Of a stretch of DNA of 64,000 nt, positions 27,895 to 38,091 are shown piece by piece. The translations under genes were made by a program, and so were the position numbers. The stretch covers positions 372,001 through 436,000 of the forward strand of contig NZ_SMRO01000002.1 of the NCBI RefSeq assembly GCF_004359985.1, in the 5' to 3' direction. The notes under the pieces are model-generated. The model did not search any database and was not told the DNA's origin. It worked only from the letters and a program-made list of their open reading frames with translations. Every line of letters begins with the position of its first letter. The stretch's first letter is position 1. The DNA is from Paraburkholderia flava. GTDB taxonomy: Bacteria; Pseudomonadota; Gammaproteobacteria; Burkholderiales; Burkholderiaceae.

Positions 27895-30731
27895 TATGCC
27901 GCGCTCCTTGTTTCACCGCTGCCGAACAGATTGCTGATACAGCGCCCGCACAGCGTCGGGTGTTCGGCGTTCTCGCCGACGTCCGCGCGGTAGTGCCAGC
28001 AGCGCTCGCACTTGAGGTATTTCGACGCGATCACTTCGACGCCTTCGTCGGCTTCGCTGTCCACACGCACGACCGTCGCCGCCGACGTGATCAGCACGAA
28101 CTTCAGATCGGCGCCGAGGCTCGCGAGCGCATCGTGACGCGCACCGCTCGCGCGGATCTCGACTTCGGCCTGCAGCGACGAACCGATCAGGTTCGCGACG
28201 CGCGCTTCTTCCAGAGCCTTCGTGACATCGCTACGTACCGAGCGCAGCAGCGCCCACTTGTCGATCAGCGCGGCGCTGTCCTCGACCTGCGGGTACACGT
28301 GATACGTGCCGGTGAAGATCGTGTCGTTGCCCGGCTGGAAGATCTTCCATGCTTCTTCGGCGGTGAACGACAGGAACGGCGCCATGATCCGCAGCAGCCC
28401 GTGCGCGATGTGATACAGCGCGGTCTGTGCGGCACGGCGCGCGGTCGAGTCGGGCGCGGTCGTGTAGAGACGGTCTTTCAGCACGTCGAGATAGAAGCCG
28501 CCGAGATCTTCCGAGCAGAACGTCTGCAGCTTCGCGACGACCGGATGGAACTCGTATCGGTCGTAGTGCGCGAGCACGTCGGTCTGCAGCGCGGACGTCA
28601 GCGCGACCGCGTAGCGATCGATCTCGAGCCATTCGTCGACCGGGCGCGCGTGCGCGGCGAAGTCGAAGTCCGACAGGTTTGCGAGCAGGAAGCGCAGCGT
28701 GTTGCGGATACGTCGATAGCTTTCCGTCACGCGCTTGAGGATTTCCTCGGAGATCGCGAGCTCGCCGGAATAGTCGGTCGATGCGATCCACAGCCGGATG
28801 ATTTCCGCACCCAACCGGTTCGCCACTTCATGCGGATCGATCCCGTTGCCGAGCGACTTGCTCATCTTGCGGCCTTCGCCGTCGACGGTGAAGCCGTGCG
28901 TGAGCAGCGCGTTGTACGGCGGCCGGCCGTCGAGCATCGACGCAGTGAGCAGCGACGAATGGAACCAGCCGCGATGCTGGTCCGAGCCTTCGAGATAGAG
29001 GTCAGCCGGGAACTGCAGCGAGTCTTTGTGCGAGCCGCGCAGCACGTGCCAGTGCGTCGTGCCCGAATCGAACCAGACGTCGAGCGTGTCGCGGTTCTTC
29101 TCGTACAGGTTCGCGTCGTCGCCGATCAGCTCGCGCGGATCGAGCGTCTGCCACGCTTCGATGCCGCCGGTTTCGACACGCTGTGCGACCTGTTCGAGCA
29201 GTTCGAGCGTGCGCGGATGCAGCTCGCCGGTTTCCTTGTGCACGAAGAACGCCATCGGCACGCCCCATTGCCGCTGACGTGACAAGGTCCAGTCGGGCCG
29301 GTTCGCGATCATCGAGAAGAGACGTTGCTTGCCCCACGACGGATAGAACGCGGTCGCCTCGATGCCCGCGAGCGCGGTTTCGCGCAGCGTGCGGTCGCTG
29401 TCGTTCGGCTTCACGTCCATGCCCGCGAACCACTGCGACGTCGCGCGATAGATGATCGGCGTCTTGTGACGCCAGCAGTGCATGTAGCTGTGCGTGTACT
29501 TCTCGCTGCGTAGCAGCGTGCCGGCGTTACGCAATGCGTCGATGACCTGCGGATTCGCGGCCCAGATCGACAGACCGCCGAACAGCGCGAGCGATTCGAT
29601 ATAGCGGCCGTCGCCCATCACCGGATTGATGATGTCGGAGTCGGCCATGCCGTGCGCCTTGCACGACACGAAGTCCTCGACGCCATAGGCTGGCGACGAA
29701 TGGACGATACCGGTGCCGGTCTCGGTCGTCACGTACTCGCCGAGATACACCGGCGCCGTGCGCTTGTAGCCCGGATGCGCGGACGCGAGCGGGTGATGGA
29801 AGCGCAGGTTCGCGAGCTTTTCGCCGGGCGCGGTCGCGATCACGTTGCCGGTCAGCTCGAAGTCCTTCAGGCACGCTTCGACGCGCTCCTGAGCGAAGAT
29901 CAGCAGACCGCGCGGCGTATCGACGAGCGCGTAGACCACTTCCGGATGCACGTTCAGCGCCTGGTTCGCGGGGATGGTCCACGGCGTCGTGGTCCAGATG
30001 ACGATGCCGCCTTCGGCGCGCGGCAATGCCGCGAGGCCGAACGCACGCGCGGTCTTCTCCGGATCGGCGAACGGGAACAGCACGTCGATCGTCGGATCGG
30101 TCTTGTCCTTGTATTCGACTTCCGCTTCGGCGAGCGCCGAGCCGCAGTCGAAGCACCAGTTCACCGGCTTCAGGCCGCGGAACACGTAGCCCTTCTCGAT
30201 GATCTTCGCGAGCGCGCGGATTTCGCCGGCCTCATTAGTGAAGTTCATCGTGCGATACGGGTTGTCCCAGTCGCCGAGCACGCCAAGGCGGCGAAAGCCT
30301 GCCTTCTGCTTCTCGATCTGGCCGCTTGCGTACGCGCGCGCTTTCTCCATCACTTCGGCGGCCGGCAGCGATTTGCCGAACTGCTTTTCGATCTGGATTT
30401 CGATCGGCATGCCGTGGCAGTCCCAGCCCGGCACGTAGACCGCGTCGAAGCCCGCGAGATTGCGCGCCTTGACGATCATGTCCTTGAGGATCTTGTTCAC
30501 CGCGTGGCCGAGGTGGATGTCGCCGTTCGCGTACGGCGGCCCATCGTGCAGGATGAACTTTTTGCGTCCCTTCGACGCTTCGCGGATCTTCTCGTAGAGC
30601 TTGCCTTCCTGCCACTCCTGGACCCACTGCGGCTCGCGCTTCGGCAGGTCGCCGCGCATCGGAAACGGCGTGTCGAGCAGGTTGACCGGGTAGCGGGCCT
30701 GCGGTTTCGAATCGGCTTTCTTGTTGCTCAT
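27894..30731 (-). CDS. ileS: Isoleucyl-tRNA synthetase
   Basis: 945 aa class I synthetase, full length. The HIGH-like motif is in [16 protein letters not shown], and KMSKS in [11 protein letters not shown]. The CP1 editing domain lies between ([14 protein letters not shown]). A C-terminal zinc site [10 protein letters not shown] with [11 protein letters not shown] (residues about 900-935) marks the bacterial eubacterial-type enzyme. No strong Shine-Dalgarno is seen. It is in the conserved ribF-ileS-lspA order. Confidence 0.98.
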   Translation of the reverse strand: MSNKKADSKPQARYPVNLLDTPFPMRGDLPKREPQWVQEWQEGKLYEKIREASKGRKKFILHDGPPYANGDIHLGHAVNKILKDMIVKARNLAGFDAVYVPGWDCHGMPIEIQIEKQFGKSLPAAEVMEKARAYASGQIEKQKAGFRRLGVLGDWDNPYRTMNFTNEAGEIRALAKIIEKGYVFRGLKPVNWCFDCGSALAEAEVEYKDKTDPTIDVLFPFADPEKTARAFGLAALPRAEGGIVIWTTTPWTIPANQALNVHPEVVYALVDTPRGLLIFAQERVEACLKDFELTGNVIATAPGEKLANLRFHHPLASAHPGYKRTAPVYLGEYVTTETGTGIVHSSPAYGVEDFVSCKAHGMADSDIINPVMGDGRYIESLALFGGLSIWAANPQVIDALRNAGTLLRSEKYTHSYMHCWRHKTPIIYRATSQWFAGMDVKPNDSDRTLRETALAGIEATAFYPSWGKQRLFSMIANRPDWTLSRQRQWGVPMAFFVHKETGELHPRTLELLEQVAQRVETGGIEAWQTLDPRELIGDDANLYEKNRDTLDVWFDSGTTHWHVLRGSHKDSLQFPADLYLEGSDQHRGWFHSSLLTASMLDGRPPYNALLTHGFTVDGEGRKMSKSLGNGIDPHEVANRLGAEIIRLWIASTDYSGELAISEEILKRVTESYRRIRNTLRFLLANLSDFDFAAHARPVDEWLEIDRYAVALTSALQTDVLAHYDRYEFHPVVAKLQTFCSEDLGGFYLDVLKDRLYTTAPDSTARRAAQTALYHIAHGLLRIMAPFLSFTAEEAWKIFQPGNDTIFTGTYHVYPQVEDSAALIDKWALLRSVRSDVTKALEEARVANLIGSSLQAEVEIRASGARHDALASLGADLKFVLITSAATVVRVDSEADEGVEVIASKYLKCERCWHYRADVGENAEHPTLCGRCISNLFGSGETRSAA

Positions 30732-30888
30732 GATGAGGTCGGGTTAGATACGGTAAGTGCGGCCCGCGCGGCGCTGTCGTGCTGCGCGGAACATCCGGCG
30801 GCGGATCGCATGATGTGCGAGCGTTGCCGGATGCGGCGAACGGACCGTGCGGGCGCTTACGGACACTGCGCCGGCGCGGTCCACCCGG

Positions 30889-31884
30889 CTAACTAATTCG
30901 GTCGGTGGCCGAGGTGGCGAAACCCGTCGAGCGACTGCCCGGCGATGCGTCGCCCGTTGCGGCGAACCACTCGCGCGCATGGTCGACGTCGCGGGCGATG
31001 GCCGCCGTCAGCGTTTCGAGGTCGATGTACTTCTCTTCGTCGCGCAGCTTCTTCAAAAATTCGACGCGCACGAGCTTGCCGTATGCGTCGCCGTGCCAGT
31101 CGAGCAGATGCACTTCGAGCAGCACGCGGCCCGAGTCGTCGACGGTGGGCCGCAGGCCGAGGCTTGCGACGCCCGGCAGCGGCTTGTCTTCGACGCCGTG
31201 CACACGCACGACGAAAATGCCCGCGAGTGCCGGACGCTTGTGCGCGATCGGCAGGTTCAGCGTCGGGAAACCGAGGTCGCGTCCGAGCTTCATGCCGTGC
31301 ACGACGTGGCCGCTGATCACGTATTCGCGGCCGAGCGCTGCGCGTGCCGCATCGAGATCGCCGGCGACCAGCGCAGCGCGCACGCCGGAACTGGAGATGC
31401 GCGCGCCGGACGGATCGGCGACCGTCGCCATCTGTTCGACCTCGAAGCCGTACCGGTTGCCTGCCGCCTTCAGCGACGCGAAATCGCCGGCGCGCTTCGA
31501 GCCGTAGCGGAAGTCGTCGCCGATCATCACCCAGCGCGCGTGCAGCCCGTTGACGATAATCCGTTCGACGAACGTATCCGGCGACTGGCTCGCGAAGGTC
31601 TGGTTGAAATGCTCGACAACGACACGATCGACACCGTTCATCCGCAGCGCCTCGAGCTTGTCGCGCAGCATCGCGATGCGCGGCGGCGCGCCGGCCGGGT
31701 TGAAGAATTCACGCGGGTGGGGCTCGAAGGTCATCACGCAGACGGGCAGTCCGCGCGCATCGGCGGCGGCGCGCACGTGCGCGAGCAACGCCTGATGTCC
31801 GCGGTGGACACCGTCGAAATTGCCGATCGTCAATGCGCATGGCGCACGGCTTTCGGCATTGGGAAGACCGCGGAAAACTCTCAC
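30889..31884 (-). CDS. ribF: Bifunctional riboflavin kinase/FAD synthetase
   Basis: 331 aa from a GTG at 31884 (GTG-AGA-GTT-TTC, giving MRVFRGLP). The start is chosen from family length; no Shine-Dalgarno is obvious. N-terminal FAD synthetase (nucleotidyl transferase) domain has NFDGVHRGHQAL, TFEPHPREFF and ISSSGVRAAL; the C-terminal riboflavin kinase domain has HGMKLGRDLGFPTLNL. Together they make FMN and FAD from riboflavin. It diverges from purN over 121 bases. It heads the minus-strand run to dut. Confidence 0.95.
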   Translation of the reverse strand: MRVFRGLPNAESRAPCALTIGNFDGVHRGHQALLAHVRAAADARGLPVCVMTFEPHPREFFNPAGAPPRIAMLRDKLEALRMNGVDRVVVEHFNQTFASQSPDTFVERIIVNGLHARWVMIGDDFRYGSKRAGDFASLKAAGNRYGFEVEQMATVADPSGARISSSGVRAALVAGDLDAARAALGREYVISGHVVHGMKLGRDLGFPTLNLPIAHKRPALAGIFVVRVHGVEDKPLPGVASLGLRPTVDDSGRVLLEVHLLDWHGDAYGKLVRVEFLKKLRDEEKYIDLETLTAAIARDVDHAREWFAATGDASPGSRSTGFATSATDRIS

Positions 31885-32005
31885 GATAGCGGGGGGCGTC
31901 GATTGGCGCGGCTGCAATGCCGCAAAACGAACGATTATAAACGCTACAGGCCCGACACGGCTTCGCTGCGCGGTTCGGGCCCCTCCCGGATGATAAAATC
32001 CGCGG

Positions 32006-32665
32006 ATGAAAAAACTCGTTATCCTGATTTCGGGGCGGGGCAGCAACATGGAAGCGATCGTTCGCGCATGCGCGCGCGATCGCTGGCCGGCGCAGGTCGC
32101 CGCCGTGATTGCGAGCCGTCCCGACGCCGCGGGCCTTGCGTTCGCGGCGTCGCAAGGCATTGCCACGGCGGTCGTCGACCACCGCCAGTTCGCTGACCGC
32201 AGCGCTTTCGACACTGCGCTCGCCGCGGAAATCGACCGTTTCTCGCCTGACCTCGTCGTGCTCGCGGGCTTCATGCGCGTGCTGACGACCGGTTTCGTCG
32301 AGCGTTACGCGGGCCGCATGCTGAATATCCATCCGTCGCTGCTGCCGTGCTTTCCCGGTTTGAAGACGCATCAACAGGCGCTCGACGCGGGCGTGCATCT
32401 GCACGGCGCGTCGGTGCATTTCGTCACGCCGCAACTGGATCATGGTCCGATCGTCGCGCAGGCAGCGATTCCCGTGCAGGCCGGCGACGATGCCGCCGCG
32501 CTCGCTGAGCGTGTACTCGCTGTCGAACACATTCTTTATCCACGCGCGGTGCGCTGGTTCGTCGAAGGGCGTCTTGCGCTCGACGGACTGCGCGTCGTGC
32601 TGACGCCACCCGAGCCGCAATGGCTCTTCACCGAATCGACCAGCCACGCCGGGGAGGGCGCATGA
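32006..32665 (+). CDS. purN: Phosphoribosylglycinamide formyltransferase
   Basis: 219 aa. Transfers the formyl group of 10-formyl-THF to GAR in purine synthesis. Motifs: GRGSNMEAI at the N-terminus; the active region MLNIHPSLLPCFPGLKTHQQ with catalytic His/Asn neighbourhood; GASVHFVTPQLDHGPIVAQ. A TATAAT-like element (GATAAAAT, near 31992) lies just upstream. The stop overlaps the next gene's start (ATGA). Confidence 0.95.
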   Translation: MKKLVILISGRGSNMEAIVRACARDRWPAQVAAVIASRPDAAGLAFAASQGIATAVVDHRQFADRSAFDTALAAEIDRFSPDLVVLAGFMRVLTTGFVERYAGRMLNIHPSLLPCFPGLKTHQQALDAGVHLHGASVHFVTPQLDHGPIVAQAAIPVQAGDDAAALAERVLAVEHILYPRAVRWFVEGRLALDGLRVVLTPPEPQWLFTESTSHAGEGA

Positions 32666-33921
32666 GACTGCATGGATTTCTGATTGGACAAACCGAAACG
32701 TTGCTCGCCGACGTATTGAAGTTCGCCGGCCCCGCCGATGCCGCGACCAGCCGCTTCTTTCGCGCGCATCCGAAGCTTGGGCACGGCGAGCGCGGCGTGA
32801 TTGCCGAAGCGGTGTTTGCCGTGCTGCGCCGTCGGATGGAGTTCGCGCATCTGGCCGAGAGCGGCACCGGCAGTCCCGCGCGACGCCTCGCGCTGCTTGG
32901 CCTGATGCAGACGGCCGGCCGCACCGCGCTGAAGCCGTTCGTGTCGGAAGCCGAGAGCACGTGGCTCGAACACGTCGCGAAGATCGATCCTGAGAGCCTG
33001 CCGCTGCGCATCCGGATGAATCTGCCCGACTGGATCTGCGAGGCGCTCGGCAAGCGTTTCTCGCCGGAAGAACTCGCACAGCTGGCCGCTGCGGTGAATT
33101 ATCCGGCGCCGCTCGATCTGCGTTCCAATCCGCAGAAGGCGACCCGCGATCAGGTGCTCGACGCGCTCGGCAAGGCCGGCATCGAAGCGGGCGCAACGCC
33201 GTTCGCGCCGTTCGGCGTGCGCGTGATCGGCAAGCCGCCGCTGACGAAGCTCGACGCGTTCCAGGATGGCTGGATCGAGGTGCAGGACGAGGGCAGCCAG
33301 TTGCTGTGCTCGATCGTCGCGCCGAAGCGCGGCGAGATGATCGTCGACTTCTGCGCGGGTGCCGGCGGCAAGACGCTCGCGCTCGGCGCGATGATGCGCT
33401 CGACCGGTCGGCTGTACGCATTCGACATCTCCGACCGGCGTCTCGCGAAACTCAAGCCGCGGCTCGCGCGCAGCGGTCTGTCGAACGTGAACCCGGTGCT
33501 GATCGACAGCGAGCACGATGCGAAGATCAAGCGGCTTGCCGGCAAGATCGATCGCGTGCTGGTCGATGCGCCATGCAGCGGGCTCGGCACGCTGCGCCGC
33601 AATCCCGATCTGAAGTGGCGGCAGACGCCCGAATCGATCGCCGAACTGACGCCGAAGCAGGCGTCGATTCTCGCGAGCGCTTCACGTCTCGTGAAGAAGG
33701 GCGGCCGGCTCATCTACGCGACGTGCAGCGTGCTCGACGCGGAGAACGAAGCGATCGTCGAGCAGTTCCTCGCGGATCACCCGGACTTCGCGCTGGTGCC
33801 CGCACGCGATGTGCTCGCCGAGCAGCGCATCGATCTGGACACCGGCGACTATCTGTCGCTGTGGCCGCATCGCCATGCGACCGACGGTTTCTTCGCCGCC
33901 GTGCTGGAACGTCGCGGCTGA
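32662..33921 (+). CDS. RsmB/NOP2-family RNA (cytosine-C5) methyltransferase
   Basis: 419 aa. SAM-dependent m5C methyltransferase. N-terminal helical part (about 1-140), then the Rossmann catalytic domain with VDFCAGAGGKTLALG (SAM site), VDAPCSGLGTLRRNPDLKW and IYATCSVLDAEN. The two Cys in PCS and TCS are the pair that NOP2/RsmB enzymes use for catalysis and release. The ATG behind GGGGAGGG overlaps the purN stop. Likely target is rRNA, but which position cannot be told. It is a relative of rsmB and need not be its orthologue. Confidence 0.9.
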   Translation: MRLHGFLIGQTETLLADVLKFAGPADAATSRFFRAHPKLGHGERGVIAEAVFAVLRRRMEFAHLAESGTGSPARRLALLGLMQTAGRTALKPFVSEAESTWLEHVAKIDPESLPLRIRMNLPDWICEALGKRFSPEELAQLAAAVNYPAPLDLRSNPQKATRDQVLDALGKAGIEAGATPFAPFGVRVIGKPPLTKLDAFQDGWIEVQDEGSQLLCSIVAPKRGEMIVDFCAGAGGKTLALGAMMRSTGRLYAFDISDRRLAKLKPRLARSGLSNVNPVLIDSEHDAKIKRLAGKIDRVLVDAPCSGLGTLRRNPDLKWRQTPESIAELTPKQASILASASRLVKKGGRLIYATCSVLDAENEAIVEQFLADHPDFALVPARDVLAEQRIDLDTGDYLSLWPHRHATDGFFAAVLERRG

Positions 33922-33934
33922 TCCGCACGACCCG

Positions 33935-35317
33935 ATGCCAAACCGCGCTTTCCCTCATATGTTCGGCGATCTCGGGCGCGATTTTGGTCAGCCCGTGATG
34001 CTGTGGCAGAGCGGCTTGCTGATCGGCATGCTGCTGCTCGCGTGGCTGCTTGCACGCCAGCTGCGCGGGCTGCTCGAGCGACGTCGCGAGAGTCGCTATC
34101 AGGCGGTGCGCTTCGGCGCGGAGAGTTTGAATCGGGCGCTGTTTCCGTTGCTCGGCGGCGTGCTCGTGTCGATCGCGCGGGCGATCGCGAGCCCGTTCAT
34201 GCACACGGCGCTGCTCGATCTCGCACTCGTGCCGCTGTTCGGGATCGCGCTGATCTACATCGCGTTCTACGTCGCGCGGCGCGTGTTCGGCTCGGACGGG
34301 CAGACGCACGTGTGGCTGTTCCTGTTCGAGAAGTTCGTGTCGATCGTGGTGTGGGTCGGCATGGTGCTAACCGTGATGGGCATCCAAGACGACATGATCG
34401 GCTGGATGGCGAGCGTGCGTTTTCCCGTCGCGAATACGCACATGACGCTGCTGTCGCTCGTCACCGGCCTCCTGTGGGTGTGCGTGACGATGATCGTCGC
34501 GATGTGGCTCGGCTCAACGTTCGAAGACCGGCTGATGCGGTCGAAAACACTCGATGCGAACCTGAAGGTGGTGCTCGCGCGCGTCGGCCGGGCGCTCTTC
34601 ATGCTGGCCGCGGTGCTGATCAGTCTGTCGCTGGTCGGCATCGACATCACGGTGCTCGGTGTGTTCGGCGGTGCGCTCGGTGTCGGGCTTGGTTTCGGCT
34701 TGCAGAAGATCGCGAGCAACTATGTGTCCGGCTTCATCATCCTGATCGACCGCTCGCTGCGGCTCGGCGACACGATCAACGTCGGCGGTCTGCAGGGCAT
34801 GGTCACGCAGATCCGCACGCGTTATACGGTGGTGCGCGGGCTCGACGGCAACGAAACGCTGATCCCGAACGAGAAGCTGATCACCGACGTCGTGCAGAAC
34901 CAGTCGTCGTATCTGACGCGCGGCTATGCGAAGGCCGCGGTGCAGGTGGCCTACACGTCAGACGTCGAGCACGCGATGGCATTGCTGGTCGAAGCGACGC
35001 AGGGCGTGAGCCGCGTGCTGCAGGAGCCCGTGCCGACGCCATATCTCGTGAGCTTCGGTTCCGACGGGATCAATCTCGAACTCGGTTTCTGGATCGAAGA
35101 TGCGGCGACCGGCACGTCGTCGGTGCGCTCGGCGGTGAACCGCAACATCTGGCGGCTGTTCGTCGAACACGGCATTTCGATCCCGTATGCGCAGCGCGAA
35201 GTGCGCATCGTCGGCGGGGGCAGCGACATCCTGTCGCAGGCGGTAACTATGACCGGCGCGGCTGCGAATGAAGCGAGTCCGCCGGGCAACGCCCCGCCGG
35301 AGCCGGCTGCGCGTTGA
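33935..35317 (+). CDS. MscS-family mechanosensitive ion channel protein
   Basis: 460 aa. Several N-terminal transmembrane helices (to about residue 240), then the MscS pore and upper domain: GVGLGFGLQKIASNYVSGFIIL, DRSLRLGDTINVGGLQGMV and GNETLIPNEKLITDVVQN. The channel opens under membrane tension to release solutes on osmotic downshock. The cytoplasmic C-terminal part ends in a Pro-rich tail. Start ATG at 33935, 13 bases after the methyltransferase stop; an ATG at 33959 is an alternative. Likely co-transcribed with purN and the methyltransferase. Confidence 0.9.
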   Translation: MPNRAFPHMFGDLGRDFGQPVMLWQSGLLIGMLLLAWLLARQLRGLLERRRESRYQAVRFGAESLNRALFPLLGGVLVSIARAIASPFMHTALLDLALVPLFGIALIYIAFYVARRVFGSDGQTHVWLFLFEKFVSIVVWVGMVLTVMGIQDDMIGWMASVRFPVANTHMTLLSLVTGLLWVCVTMIVAMWLGSTFEDRLMRSKTLDANLKVVLARVGRALFMLAAVLISLSLVGIDITVLGVFGGALGVGLGFGLQKIASNYVSGFIILIDRSLRLGDTINVGGLQGMVTQIRTRYTVVRGLDGNETLIPNEKLITDVVQNQSSYLTRGYAKAAVQVAYTSDVEHAMALLVEATQGVSRVLQEPVPTPYLVSFGSDGINLELGFWIEDAATGTSSVRSAVNRNIWRLFVEHGISIPYAQREVRIVGGGSDILSQAVTMTGAAANEASPPGNAPPEPAAR

Positions 35318-35532
35318 TGCGTGCGGCGCGGGCGCCTGGGCGTGGCGGTTTTTTTATTCTGCGCAGGCGTTCCGCCCTTGATACATAACAAAAAAATCCC
35401 CATTTGTTACAAAGACTTGGAACGGTTCTAGTAAAATGCCGTCCAATCCCCGACGTATGCTTTCACTTTCTTGACACCCTTTCTTGACACCCGTCTCGTA
35501 CGGATGTTTTTTCGAGCCACAGGTAAACGACC

Positions 35533-36729
35533 TTGCTGAACTCCTCGCTTGATTTCCTGGCCCATGGCCTGCTGCACTTCTCGTGGTGGCAGATCGTGCT
35601 GTTCGCACTGGCGATGACGCACGTGACGATCATCGGCGTGACGGTGTATCTGCATCGTCACCAGGCGCATCGCGCGCTCGATCTGCATCCGGCAGTGAGT
35701 CACTTTTTCCGCTTCTGGCTGTGGACGACCACCGGCATGCTGACTGGCCAGTGGGCCGCGATTCACCGCAAGCACCACGCGAAGTGCGAAACCGAAGAAG
35801 ACCCGCATAGCCCGCAGACGCGCGGCATCTGGAAGGTGCTGCTGGAAGGCGCCGAACTCTATCGCAGCGAAGCGAAGAACGAAGAGACGATGCGCAAGTT
35901 CAGTCACGGCACGCCGAACGACTGGATGGAACGCAACGTCTATTCGAAGTACCCGATTCTCGGCATCAGCCTGATGATGGTCCTCGACGTCGCGTTGTTC
36001 GGTATCGTCGGTCTGAGCGTGTGGGCCGTGCAGATGATCTGGATTCCGTTCTGGGCCGCCGGCGTGGTTAACGGTCTCGCGCACTTCTGGGGCTACCGCA
36101 ACTTCAACTCGGCCGACGCGAGCACCAACATTTTCCCGTGGGGCATCCTGATCGGCGGCGAAGAACTGCACAACAACCACCACACGTATGCGACGTCCGC
36201 GAAGCTGTCGAACAAGTGGTTCGAGTTCGATATCGGCTGGATGTATATCCGCATCCTGTCCGCGTTCCGTCTCGCGAAGGTGAAGAAGATCGCACCGACG
36301 CCGCGTCTGTCGACCGGCAAGCTCGTGCTCGACCAGGACACGCTGCAGGCCGTGCTGGCCAATCGCTATGAAGTGATGGCGAGCTACGGGAAGGCGCTCA
36401 AGCGTGCGTATCGCCAGGAACTCGCGCATCTGAAGGAAGTGGGCGCGCGTGAAAAGTATCAGCTGATGCGCAGCGCGCGCGGCTGGTTCCACAAGGAAGA
36501 GTCGGGTCTCGACGAACCACAGAAGCGTCAGCTGCCGCAGATCTTCGCGAACAGCCAGAAGCTGCGCACGTATATCGAACTGCGTAGCGAACTGGCTTCG
36601 ATGTGGGAGCGTTCGAACGCATCGCGCGAACAGCTGCTCGTGCAGTTGCAGGACTGGTGCCATCGCGCCGAACAGAGCGGCATCAAGGCGCTGCAGGAAT
36701 TCGCGACGCGACTGCGCCGCTACGCCTGA
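35533..36729 (+). CDS. Membrane fatty acid desaturase (DesA-like)
   Basis: 398 aa. The start is a TTG at 35533 with AGG upstream; there is no in-frame ATG before the first His box. Three histidine boxes that hold the di-iron centre are present: HRHQAH (about 42-47), HRKHHAKCE (about 78-86) and HNNHH (about 216-220). Hydrophobic segments lie between them. It inserts a double bond in fatty acyl chains using O2 and an electron donor. A C-terminal extension of about 140 residues is rich in Lys, Arg, Glu and Gln and helical-looking. Single-gene unit with its own terminator; membrane fluidity control is inferred. Confidence 0.9.
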   Translation: MLNSSLDFLAHGLLHFSWWQIVLFALAMTHVTIIGVTVYLHRHQAHRALDLHPAVSHFFRFWLWTTTGMLTGQWAAIHRKHHAKCETEEDPHSPQTRGIWKVLLEGAELYRSEAKNEETMRKFSHGTPNDWMERNVYSKYPILGISLMMVLDVALFGIVGLSVWAVQMIWIPFWAAGVVNGLAHFWGYRNFNSADASTNIFPWGILIGGEELHNNHHTYATSAKLSNKWFEFDIGWMYIRILSAFRLAKVKKIAPTPRLSTGKLVLDQDTLQAVLANRYEVMASYGKALKRAYRQELAHLKEVGAREKYQLMRSARGWFHKEESGLDEPQKRQLPQIFANSQKLRTYIELRSELASMWERSNASREQLLVQLQDWCHRAEQSGIKALQEFATRLRRYA

Positions 36730-36757
36730 GCAGAAATCCTTTAGAATTTCAGCACGT

Positions 36758-36787
36758 CAAAAAACCCCGCGTTGGCGGGGTTTTTTC
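36758..36787 (+). terminator. Desaturase gene terminator
   Basis: AAAACCCCGC/GCGGGGTTTT with a short loop and a T-run, 29 bases after the stop. Confidence 0.92.
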
Positions 36788-36857
36788 TTTTGGTGGCCGC
36801 CCGCACGTTGCGCACAATGCACGTTGCGCTGCCGGCTGCGCAGTGCAGAGGTGACTC

Positions 36858-37988
36858 ATGAATCAGATGATCAGGAGTGTCGAATACGATCGGCCGCAGG
36901 GACTGACGTGCGGTATAGGCGAAGCGTGGGCGAAGGTGCCCGATGCGCCGTCGGCGGAAGAAAGGGCCGCGCTTAAAGCACGTATCCGTGCGCTGCTGGT
37001 GCGCGAGAAAGCCGTGCTTGTCGCGCACTACTACGTTGATGCCGAACTGCAGGAACTCGCCGACGAAACCGGCGGCTGCGTTGCCGATTCGCTGGAGATG
37101 GCGCGCTTCGGCCGCGATCACGACGCGCAGACGCTGGTCGTCGCGGGCGTGCGTTTCATGGGCGAGACCGCGAAGATCCTGAGCCCGGGCAAGCGCATCC
37201 TGATGCCCGATCTCGACGCCACGTGTTCACTCGATCTCGGTTGTCCCGCCGACGAATTCTCCGCATTCTGCGATGCACATCCGGACCGCACGGTGGTCGT
37301 GTATGCGAATACGAGCGCGGCGGTGAAGGCACGCGCGGACTGGATGGTGACGTCGTCGATTGGTCTCGAGATCGTCGCCGATCTGCATGCGCGCGGCGAG
37401 AAGATTCTGTGGGCGCCGGACCGTCATCTGGGTGGCTACATCCAGAACAAGACCGGCGCGGATATGTTGCTGTGGCAGGGCTCGTGTCTCGTGCACGACG
37501 AGTTCAAGGGCATCGAGCTCGATCTGCTGCGCGCCGAATATCCGCACGCGAAAGTGCTCGTGCATCCGGAGTCGCCAGCGGGCGTCGTCGCGCTGGCCGA
37601 TGTGGTCGGCTCGACGACTCAGCTGATCGACGCGGCACAGCGGCTCGACGCGACGCATTTCATCGTCGCGACCGACCTCGGCATCCTGCATAAGATGCGG
37701 CTCGCGGCACCGGGCAAGACGTTCATCGAGGCACCGACTGCGGGCAACAGCGCGACGTGCAAGAGTTGCGCGCACTGTCCTTGGATGGCGATGAACGGAC
37801 TCGCCAATCTCGCCGACGTGCTTGAGCGCGGTCATAACGAGATTTTCGTCGATCCGGCTATCGGCGAGCGCGCGAAGCTTCCGATCGACTGGATGCTCGA
37901 CTTCGCCGCACGTCATAAGAAGCGGGTGCAGACGAGTGGAGATCTGGCGCGCGATGGTGCGTTGTTTTCGAACGTTGGGGCCGCGTGA
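36858..37988 (+). CDS. nadA: Quinolinate synthase
   Basis: 376 aa. Condenses iminoaspartate (made by NadB) with DHAP to quinolinate in NAD synthesis, using an oxygen-sensitive 4Fe-4S cluster. The likely cluster Cys lie in [24 protein letters not shown] and [11 protein letters not shown]. Conserved [12 protein letters not shown] and [11 protein letters not shown] blocks are present. GAGGTG precedes the ATG. It converges on nadB, which lies just downstream on the other strand. Confidence 0.96.
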   Translation: MNQMIRSVEYDRPQGLTCGIGEAWAKVPDAPSAEERAALKARIRALLVREKAVLVAHYYVDAELQELADETGGCVADSLEMARFGRDHDAQTLVVAGVRFMGETAKILSPGKRILMPDLDATCSLDLGCPADEFSAFCDAHPDRTVVVYANTSAAVKARADWMVTSSIGLEIVADLHARGEKILWAPDRHLGGYIQNKTGADMLLWQGSCLVHDEFKGIELDLLRAEYPHAKVLVHPESPAGVVALADVVGSTTQLIDAAQRLDATHFIVATDLGILHKMRLAAPGKTFIEAPTAGNSATCKSCAHCPWMAMNGLANLADVLERGHNEIFVDPAIGERAKLPIDWMLDFAARHKKRVQTSGDLARDGALFSNVGAA

Positions 37989-38049
37989 TGTTTGTGTCTC
38001 GTTGACGCGTAGGCCGTACACGTTCGCGCGTTTCATCATTGGATGGAAG

Positions 38050-38080
38050 AAGGCCATCGCATTTTGCGATGGCCTTTTTT
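38050..38080 (+). terminator. nadA terminator
   Basis: AAGGCCATCGC pairs with GCGATGGCCTT over a short T-rich loop, followed by T6. The T-run exists on the plus strand only, so it serves nadA rather than nadB. Confidence 0.9.
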
Positions 38081-38091
38081 GTTCGAGTGCG